NCBI GenBank assembly: GCA_902477765.1
Contig: CABSIM010000007.1
Coordinates: forward strand, 1 to 64,000
Direction of reading: 5' to 3'
Length of the DNA stretch: 64,000 nucleotides
Source: an uncultured Clostridiaceae bacterium
GTDB lineage: Bacteria; Bacillota; Clostridia; Lachnospirales; Lachnospiraceae
Each line of letters starts with the position of its first letter. The first letter of the stretch is position 1. A model generated the notes under the pieces. That model saw only the letters and a program-made list of their open reading frames with translations, was not told the DNA's origin and searched no databases. A program made the position numbers and the translations under genes. Below, piece by piece: positions 58,479-64,000 of this stretch.

Positions 58479-59378
58479 TCACGTTTCATGGTTATCTTCC
58501 AGCGCCCGCCGGACCACCTCGCAGAATCCGCGGACCGCCGGAGAAATCCACCTTTCGGCGGCAACCAGGATCTGGATGTCCATCTGCATGCTGCAGTCTT
58601 TCACCCGGATTTCCGTGATCTGTCCGGATTCCAGTTCCGTTTTCAGGTCAAATTCCGGCAGAAGAGAAATCCCCAGCCCCATTTTCACAAACCGGATCAG
58701 GGCATCTGTGGATCCGATTTCCAGTCTGTCCCGGATTCCCAGCCCCTTTGAGGAAAGTTCTTCTTCCAGCAGTTTCCTGTAATTGCATCCCTTTTCGGTA
58801 AGAAGCCAGTTCTCCTCTGCCAGTTCTTCCAGAGGCACCGGCTCCCTGTTCCGGTACGCGTCTGTTCCCGGGCCGAAAAACACAATCCGCTCCGGCTTCC
58901 GGAACAGAATGCGCACGGCCGCATCTGATACCGGGCGGTCCAGAAGCAGAACCACGTCCACTTCTCCCCGCTTCAGCATATCTTCCAGCTGTATGGTGGT
59001 CCCCACCGTTACATGGAGCCGCACTCCCGGATATTTCTCAAGGAACAGGGCAATCCCTGTCATATAATCCGACGCGCAGATGGATTCCAGGATTCCCAGA
59101 CGCAGTTCTCCTTCCGGTTCCCCGGAACCCGAAAAATGTGTCCTTACCTTTTCCGCCAGCCCCGTCATCTCATATGCGTAGGAAAGCAGTTCTTTCCCGG
59201 CGGCAGACAGTACGATTTTCCGTCCGGTGCGCGTAAAAAGCACCACTCCCAGTTCCTGTTCCAGCGCTTCGATCTGGGCCGTTACCGTGGACTGGGCATA
59301 ATTCAGCCGCTCCGCAGCCCTGGAAAAGCTCCCCAGTTCTGCTGCGCGGATAAAGGTTTTCAGATTCCTGAGTTCCAT
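58479..59378 (-). CDS. LysR-family regulator divergent from nitrilase
   Basis: 299 residues. Winged helix LKTFIRAAELGSFSRAAERLNYAQSTVTAQIEALE at about 5-39, effector domain from 90 (GELRLGILESICASDYMTGIALFLEKYPGVRLHV). It resembles the CysB/CbbR-like branch by length. It faces the nitrilase gene across 114 bases and most likely regulates it in response to a nitrile or the acid or amide product; this is inferred from orientation. Confidence 0.9.
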   Translation of the reverse strand: MELRNLKTFIRAAELGSFSRAAERLNYAQSTVTAQIEALEQELGVVLFTRTGRKIVLSAAGKELLSYAYEMTGLAEKVRTHFSGSGEPEGELRLGILESICASDYMTGIALFLEKYPGVRLHVTVGTTIQLEDMLKRGEVDVVLLLDRPVSDAAVRILFRKPERIVFFGPGTDAYRNREPVPLEELAEENWLLTEKGCNYRKLLEEELSSKGLGIRDRLEIGSTDALIRFVKMGLGISLLPEFDLKTELESGQITEIRVKDCSMQMDIQILVAAERWISPAVRGFCEVVRRALEDNHET

Positions 59379-59492
59379 GTCCTGCCTCCTGGTTCAAAAT
59401 TTCCGATAAGACTCTTTTCTTTTTTCCGCTGTTCCTATTTTACCGTCTGTGATATGATACAGTCAACACTTATCAGATAGGAGCTGAGACAT

Positions 59493-60413
59493 ATGAAAGA
59501 TCTCAAAGATACCTGCCGGATTGCAGTCGTCCAGGCGGAACCGGTTATGTTCGACAAAGATGCCTGCACCCGCAAAGTACAGGATCTCATTGCCCAATGT
59601 GCCGGAAACAATCCGGAACTCATCGTTTTCCCGGAACTTTTCATCCCCGGATATCCTTACGGAATGACTTTCGGTTTTACCGTGGGAAGCCGCGGGGAAA
59701 ACGGGAGAAAAGACTGGAAGCGTTATTATGACAATTCCATTCTGGTTCCCGGCCCGGAAACGGAAGCCATCGGAAAGGCGGCCAGGGATGCCCATGCCTA
59801 TGTAAGCATCGGCGTTTCCGAACGGGATGCCGTCACTGCCACCCTTTACAACAGCAACCTGATTTTCTCTCCGGAGGGAGAGCTCATCTGTGTTCACAGA
59901 AAGCTGAAGCCCACCGGCTCCGAACGTCTGGTATGGGGAGACGCAGACCGCGACTTCTTCCCCATGGCCGAAACACCCTGGGGCCCCATGGGCGCCATGA
60001 TCTGCTGGGAAAGCTATATGCCTCTGGCAAGAACCGCCCTGTATCAGAAAGGCGTCACCCTGTACATTGCCCCCAACACCAATGACAACGAGGAATGGCA
60101 GTCCACCATCCGCCACATTGCCATTGAAGGCCACTGCTATGTGATAAACTGTGACATGTATTTTACCAGAGCTTCCTATCCCGACGATCTCCATTGCCCG
60201 GAGGAGATTTCCGCACTTCCGGAAGTGGTCTGCAGGGGCGGCAGCAATATCATTGACCCCTTCGGTCACTGCGTCACAGATACCATATGGGACCGGGAAG
60301 GCATTCTCTATGCCGACCTGGACATGAACCTGGTTCCTGCAAGCCGTATGGAATTCGACACCTGCGGCCACTATTCCCGCCCGGATGTTCTGCATCTGGA
60401 AGTCAGAGAATAA
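59493..60413 (+). CDS. Nitrilase-family enzyme, branch 1
   Basis: 306 residues. The Glu-Lys-Cys triad is visible: Glu48 (FPELFIPGYPYG), Lys137 (HRKLKPTGSERLVWG) and Cys171 (GAMICWESYMPLAR). The RKLxPTxxER-WG and CWESYMP surroundings are those of true nitrilases and cyanide-degrading enzymes rather than amidases, so it probably converts a nitrile to the acid plus ammonia. AGGAG lies 9 bases before the ATG and a TATGAT box 38-43 bases before it. Rare in gut anaerobes; substrate unknown. Confidence 0.88.
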   Translation: MKDLKDTCRIAVVQAEPVMFDKDACTRKVQDLIAQCAGNNPELIVFPELFIPGYPYGMTFGFTVGSRGENGRKDWKRYYDNSILVPGPETEAIGKAARDAHAYVSIGVSERDAVTATLYNSNLIFSPEGELICVHRKLKPTGSERLVWGDADRDFFPMAETPWGPMGAMICWESYMPLARTALYQKGVTLYIAPNTNDNEEWQSTIRHIAIEGHCYVINCDMYFTRASYPDDLHCPEEISALPEVVCRGGSNIIDPFGHCVTDTIWDREGILYADLDMNLVPASRMEFDTCGHYSRPDVLHLEVRE

Positions 60414-60417
60414 TCCT

Positions 60418-61296
60418 TCAGCCCCGGAATTCCGGGGCTTTTTTCATCAGTTCCCCCATCTCTCCCAGAGACTGATAAACCCCGTCCGGCTTCACTTCCG
60501 AATGCTCCACATCCTCCGGCTTTGTCTCTCCCGTCAGCACCAGCAGTCCTCTGGCCCCGTTTTTCACGCCGGTGGCCACATCCGTATACAGGCGGTCTCC
60601 CACAAATGAGGTCTTCTCCCGGGCCGCTCCGGTCACCTGCAGAACCATGTCCACGGTTTCCGCAAACGGCTTTCCCACATACCTGGGCTGCTTCCCCGTG
60701 GAAAGGGAAATGGCGGCACACATGGCCCCGCAGTCCGGGATGAATCCGTCCTCGGTGGGACAGTTGATGTCCAGGTGTGTGGCCAGGAATTCTGCCCCGT
60801 TCCGGATAAACGTACAGGCTCTCTCCAGTTTTTCGTAGGTCAGAGTCAGATCAAACCCCACCACCACAATATCCGGCTGTTCTTCTGTCAGAGAAATGCC
60901 TGCCTCCAGAAATGTTTCCTTCAGAGCCGGAGTTCCCACCAGATACACCGTCCTGCCCGGCCTTGTGGATTTCAGGTACTGAATCATCACATCTCCCGAC
61001 GTCATGATCTGATCCCTGCGGATCGTGCAGTTCATTCCGGCCAGTTTTTCCATATACAGCCTGGGAGATCTGGAGGAATTATTGGTGAAAAAAAGATACT
61101 TTTTTCCCTGCCGCTCCACCTCCCGGATAAAATCCAGGGCACCGGGAAGAATCCGGTCCCCCAGATAAAACGTTCCGTCCATGTCCAGCACAAACAGTTC
61201 TGTCTCGTCCAGAAGTTTTTTCCTGTACTCTGTTTCCCTGCTGTCGGCTGTTCCTGCTTTGCCCGCCGTTTCTGTCTTTTTATCCGTAAACCTCAT
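60418..61296 (-). CDS. HAD-IIA phosphatase (NagD/AraL type)
   Basis: 292 residues. LFVLDMDGTFYLGDRILPGA carries the nucleophile Asp (about residue 38) and acid Asp; FFTNNSSRS is motif II; GKPFAETV is motif III and SFVGDRLYTDVATG motif IV, with the IIA cap between. Relatives dephosphorylate sugar phosphates, pyridoxal phosphate, glycolate 2-phosphate or glycerol 3-phosphate. It starts directly after the DUF1667 stop, so it is the last gene of the dehydrogenase operon; a glycerol phosphate substrate is possible. The final codons contain the convergent nitrilase terminator. Confidence 0.92.
   Translation of the reverse strand: MRFTDKKTETAGKAGTADSRETEYRKKLLDETELFVLDMDGTFYLGDRILPGALDFIREVERQGKKYLFFTNNSSRSPRLYMEKLAGMNCTIRRDQIMTSGDVMIQYLKSTRPGRTVYLVGTPALKETFLEAGISLTEEQPDIVVVGFDLTLTYEKLERACTFIRNGAEFLATHLDINCPTEDGFIPDCGAMCAAISLSTGKQPRYVGKPFAETVDMVLQVTGAAREKTSFVGDRLYTDVATGVKNGARGLLVLTGETKPEDVEHSEVKPDGVYQSLGEMGELMKKAPEFRG
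60420..60444 (+). terminator. Nitrilase terminator inside the end of the HAD gene
   Basis: AGCCCCGGAATTCCGGGGCT (60420-60439) followed by six T, 7 bases after the nitrilase stop. Because the HAD stop is at 60418, the hairpin overlaps that gene's last codons. Confidence 0.88.
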
Positions 61297-61665
61297 CTAT
61301 GTTTCCGCCTTTCCCACATTTTTTGTGGCCACCACCGGTACTCCGGTTCCGGCACAGTTTTCTATTATCATATCACCGATCCGGACCGGTGCAAAGGCCC
61401 TGGCTTTCCGGATTTCTGCCATACAGGCAAAAATTCTGTCTTTCGGAATCTCTCCCCTGGTCTTCACGGATACCACAGGCAGCACGCCTCCCATGACAGG
61501 AACCGTGGATGTCACGCTCCTTACCGGAGCTGTCACTTCCTTCTCCCCATAGGCTTTCCCCCTGGGACACTGGTTTCCTTCCACCAGAATTGTCTCCCCG
61601 TCCACAGTCACCTGCAGCCGGCATCCCATGGGACATCCGATACATGTAAGCTCTCTCTTTTCCAA
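61297..61665 (-). CDS. DUF1667 cysteine-rich protein of the dehydrogenase complex
   Basis: 122 residues. ELTCIGCPMGCRLQV and GNQCPRGKAYG give four cysteines likely to hold an iron-sulfur cluster; VTSTVPVMGGVLPVVSVKTRGEIPKDRIFACM is the family core. DUF1667 proteins occur almost only beside the two flavoproteins found next to it here and are thought to be the electron-passing subunit, the counterpart of GlpC. It follows the flavoprotein stop by three bases. Confidence 0.88.
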   Translation of the reverse strand: MEKRELTCIGCPMGCRLQVTVDGETILVEGNQCPRGKAYGEKEVTAPVRSVTSTVPVMGGVLPVVSVKTRGEIPKDRIFACMAEIRKARAFAPVRIGDMIIENCAGTGVPVVATKNVGKAET

Positions 61666-61668
61666 ATG

Positions 61669-62946
61669 CTATTCCTCCTCCACCGAAATCCGGATCTCCG
61701 TTTCCGGAAGCATCCCCGAAAACATTTGCTCCGTCAGCATGATCTGTTCCATTTCGCCCGGAGCCAGAATTTTTTTTCTCACAGCCATGACTCTGCGGCC
61801 GTCCGCATACACACAGATTCTCCGGTCCCTGTATACGTTGTCGGTCCGGAACCTGACCCTGACCGCTCCGTCAGGAAAATGCGGATCCATCCTCTGGGGC
61901 ACGGTGTAGCGGACTCCGGGACCGGCGGCAACAGGAATTCTCCCTTTCTCCGGCTGCTCCTCCGCTCCCTGCTTCTTTTTCTCCACATAAAGCGCCGCAT
62001 TTCTTCCGGCCGCTGCCGCCTCCTCAGATACAAAATCCACCAGATCATGAACATGGAGCACATTTCCGCAGGCAAACACGCCTTCCATTCCGGTCTCCAG
62101 CCGTTCATTCACCTCCGGCCCCGATGTGGCGCTGCTCACAGGCACCGGAAGGTTTCCGGTCAGTTCATTTTCCGGGATCAGGCCCACGGAAAGAAGAAGC
62201 GTATCGCAGCTGTAAAACTCTTCCGTGCCGGGCACCGGCTTTCTGTCCGGTCCCACTGCCGCCAGCGTCACTCCCGTAACTCTCTCCTTCCCGTGGATTT
62301 TCACCACCGTATGACTCAGCTTCAGGGGAATCCCGTAATCATCCAGGCACTGAACAAGGTTCCTCTTCAGTCCTCCTGAGTAGGGCATCAGTTCTACCAC
62401 CACCCGGACTCTGGCTCCTTCCAGGGTCATTCTTCTGGCCATGATAAGCCCGATATCCCCGGACCCCAGAATGACAGCCTCTTTCCCCACCAGATACCCC
62501 TCGATATTCATCAGTCTCTGGGCGGTTCCGGCTGAATATATCCCCGCAGGACGGGAACCTGGAATGTTCAGCGCTCCCCGGGGCCGTTCCCGGCAGCCCA
62601 TGGCCAGCACCACCGCGTCGGCCTGTACCGTGCAGAGTCCCTCTTCCCGGCTGACATATGTGATCTTTCTGTCCCGGCTGATATCCGTCACCATGGCATT
62701 CAGACGATATGGTATCTTTTCCGCCTGGATGACTTTCACAAATCTGTCCGCATATTCCGGACCTGTCAGTTCTTCCCCGAACGTATGAAGACCGAATCCG
62801 CTGTGAATGCACTGGTTGAGAATTCCCCCCAGCACGGAATCTCTTTCCAGAATCAGGATTTCCTCCGCTCCGGCTTTTCTGGCCGCAGCCGCAGCCGCCA
62901 GCCCTGCCGGACCGCCTCCCACGATAACGATTTCATAATGTTTCAT
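61669..62946 (-). CDS. NAD(P)/FAD-dependent oxidoreductase of the GlpA/DUF1667 complex
   Basis: 425 residues. FAD site IVIVGGGPAGLAAAAAARKAG at the N-terminus, GGILNQCIHSGFGLHTFGEELTGPEYA, a second dinucleotide site EAVILGSGDIGLIMARRM (about 170) and the FAD-closing GVFACGNVLHVHDLVDFVSEEA. It matches the flavoprotein that accompanies a GlpA-like dehydrogenase in Firmicutes, passing electrons to NAD or a membrane acceptor. The start overlaps the preceding stop by four bases. Confidence 0.9.
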   Translation of the reverse strand: MKHYEIVIVGGGPAGLAAAAAARKAGAEEILILERDSVLGGILNQCIHSGFGLHTFGEELTGPEYADRFVKVIQAEKIPYRLNAMVTDISRDRKITYVSREEGLCTVQADAVVLAMGCRERPRGALNIPGSRPAGIYSAGTAQRLMNIEGYLVGKEAVILGSGDIGLIMARRMTLEGARVRVVVELMPYSGGLKRNLVQCLDDYGIPLKLSHTVVKIHGKERVTGVTLAAVGPDRKPVPGTEEFYSCDTLLLSVGLIPENELTGNLPVPVSSATSGPEVNERLETGMEGVFACGNVLHVHDLVDFVSEEAAAAGRNAALYVEKKKQGAEEQPEKGRIPVAAGPGVRYTVPQRMDPHFPDGAVRVRFRTDNVYRDRRICVYADGRRVMAVRKKILAPGEMEQIMLTEQMFSGMLPETEIRISVEEE

Positions 62947-64000
62947 TCCGGCTGCCTCCTGTTCTCTCCCCGGATCAGTTCAGAACCGGGGCGGTTCTTG
63001 CATATTTCTTCCATGGTCTTTCCCGTCTCCCTGGCCAGAATCTCCATGGTCCTGGGAGTACAGAAACCGGCCTGGCAGCGTCCCATTCCCGCTCTCACAC
63101 GCCGCTTGATTCCGTCCATGGAAACTGCGCCCGGTTTCCTGTGCACCGCGTCCACGATCTCTCCCTCGCTGATTCCTTCACACCTGCAGACAATTGTTCC
63201 GTAAAGAGGATTTTTTCTGATCAGGTCCGCCCGTTCTTCTTCGCTCATGGCAGAAGGCCTGACAATTCCCTTTCTTCCTGCGGTAAAATTCTTTTTGAGC
63301 TGTGCCCCGGTTTTTTCCGCCACCATACGGGCCATATATGCCCCGATGGCCGGAGCCGAGGAAAGCCCCGGAGATTCCATTCCCACCGCATCAAAAAATC
63401 CGGGGGCATCCGGAATTTCCCCAAGGATAAAATCATCTCCGTCTTCATGGGCACGGAGACCGGAAAAACTTGTGATCACCTGCCGGAAAGGTATCTGTTT
63501 CACGCTGAGAGAGGCTTTTTGGGCCACTTCCTCCAGTTCTTCCGCTGTGGTATCCGCCGACTCCCGGTCTTTCTGATCCGATGCGGTGGGTCCCAGAAGG
63601 AGATTTCCATGAACCGTAGGAGTCACCAGAACTCCCTTTCCCAGTTTCCCCGGCAGCTGAAAAACCGTATGGGACACATGAGCCCCCGCCGCCTTGTCAA
63701 GAAGCCAGTAATCTCCCTTTCTGGGAGTAATATGAAGCTTTCGGCTGCTGACCATGTTGTGAATCACATCTCCGTATACCCCTGCGGCATTTATCACGCA
63801 GGCTGTTTCCATTTCTCCGGTTCCGGTTTTCAGCAGATATCCGTAATCCGTCCTTTCCACGGAATCCACCCGGGTCAGGAAACGGAACTCCACCCCGTTG
63901 ACACAGGCATTTTCAGCCAGAGCAATGGTCAGTCCGAAGGGACAGACAATGCCGCCGGTGGGGGCATACAGAGCCGCCACCGCCTGTTCCGACAGATTGG
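62943..64000 (-). CDS. GlpA-like FAD-dependent glycerol-3-phosphate dehydrogenase, N-terminus missing
   Basis: Incomplete: the reading frame runs off the right edge, and about 350 residues of the C-terminal part are seen. FAD-domain blocks include TGGIVCPFGLTIALAENA, CVINAAGVYGDVIHNMV, PRKGDYWLLDK and LLGPTASDQKDRESADTTAE; then a BFD-like [2Fe-2S] domain with VCRCEGISEGEIVDA and GMGRCQAGFCTPRTME. The combination is the anaerobic glycerol-3-phosphate dehydrogenase GlpA type. It oxidises glycerol 3-phosphate or a related 2-hydroxy compound. Operon with the flavoprotein, DUF1667 and HAD genes. Confidence 0.85.
   Translation of the reverse strand, partial: NLSEQAVAALYAPTGGIVCPFGLTIALAENACVNGVEFRFLTRVDSVERTDYGYLLKTGTGEMETACVINAAGVYGDVIHNMVSSRKLHITPRKGDYWLLDKAAGAHVSHTVFQLPGKLGKGVLVTPTVHGNLLLGPTASDQKDRESADTTAEELEEVAQKASLSVKQIPFRQVITSFSGLRAHEDGDDFILGEIPDAPGFFDAVGMESPGLSSAPAIGAYMARMVAEKTGAQLKKNFTAGRKGIVRPSAMSEEERADLIRKNPLYGTIVCRCEGISEGEIVDAVHRKPGAVSMDGIKRRVRAGMGRCQAGFCTPRTMEILARETGKTMEEICKNRPGSELIRGENRRQPE

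Noticed and set aside
60775..62379. A 534-codon plus-strand open frame
   Set aside because: Antisense to the HAD, DUF1667 and flavoprotein genes, rich in His, Cys, Phe and Arg with no fold signature.

Overview
The window reads as one contiguous stretch of chromosome from an anaerobic, endospore-forming member of the Clostridia, most likely a gut Lachnospiraceae. The grounds are: a SpoIIR sporulation gene; a sodium-type F-ATP synthase; fused clostridial forms such as CitXG and a permease/binding-protein OpuC; small Lachnospiraceae-type hypothetical proteins; GC-rich genes separated by AT-rich promoters with good -35/-10 boxes 17 bases apart; and strong AGGAGG-type ribosome sites. I saw no tRNA, rRNA, CRISPR array, insertion sequence or prophage gene. 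Most genes lie on the minus strand.

Layout. 1-5.5 kb: a TRAP-type permease with a tiny partner protein, a LysR regulator, and a divergent pair citC-citXG that matures citrate lyase, although the lyase subunits are absent. 6-8.8 kb: a TPP riboswitch with terminator controlling thiC-thiW-thiE. 8.9-14.3 kb: a YczE-type membrane protein with its MarR regulator, a nitroreductase overlapping a secreted glycoside hydrolase, and an M20 amidohydrolase. 14.5-22.1 kb: glycerate kinase, a complete AfuABC/FbpABC-type ABC importer, a DeoR regulator, and a divergent sn-glycerol-1-phosphate dehydrogenase behind a four-repeat operator. 22.2-28.7 kb: a small membrane protein, an AEC carrier, a DUF1934 protein, an orphan ribulokinase, murI and ddl, and divergent spoIIR. 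28.7-37.6 kb: an M20 amidase, a tandem hairpin repeat, and a TetR-adaptor-RND-TolC-TolC efflux operon. 38-44.8 kb: a six-gene chain (cyclophilin, GNAT, ispE, GntR, a 67-residue protein, ferredoxin-type aldo/keto reductase), then a SIMPL lipoprotein, a ribokinase-family kinase and a DUF3899 protein. 45-49 kb: an OpuC osmolyte importer under a BusR-like regulator. 49.1-56.3 kb: the complete atp operon. 56.3-64 kb: a SpoU methyltransferase, a lipoprotein, a LysR/nitrilase divergent pair, and a glycerol-3-phosphate-dehydrogenase-like operon cut by the right edge.

How parts work together. The thi operon makes the pyrimidine (ThiC), probably imports the thiazole (ThiW) and joins them (ThiE), so thiazole synthesis is not needed here. 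Both OpuCA (CBS domains) and its regulator (RCK_C domain) carry domains that bind cyclic di-AMP in relatives, suggesting two-level osmotic control. The ATP synthase c-subunit has the full sodium-binding residue set. The least described system is the 15.8-22.1 kb locus, which I read as an importer and dehydrogenase for sn-glycerol-1-phosphate or a related phosphorylated compound; the sequence supports the genes and operator, while the substrate is inference. The RND operon with two TolC-like proteins in an organism that should lack an outer membrane is the second item of note.
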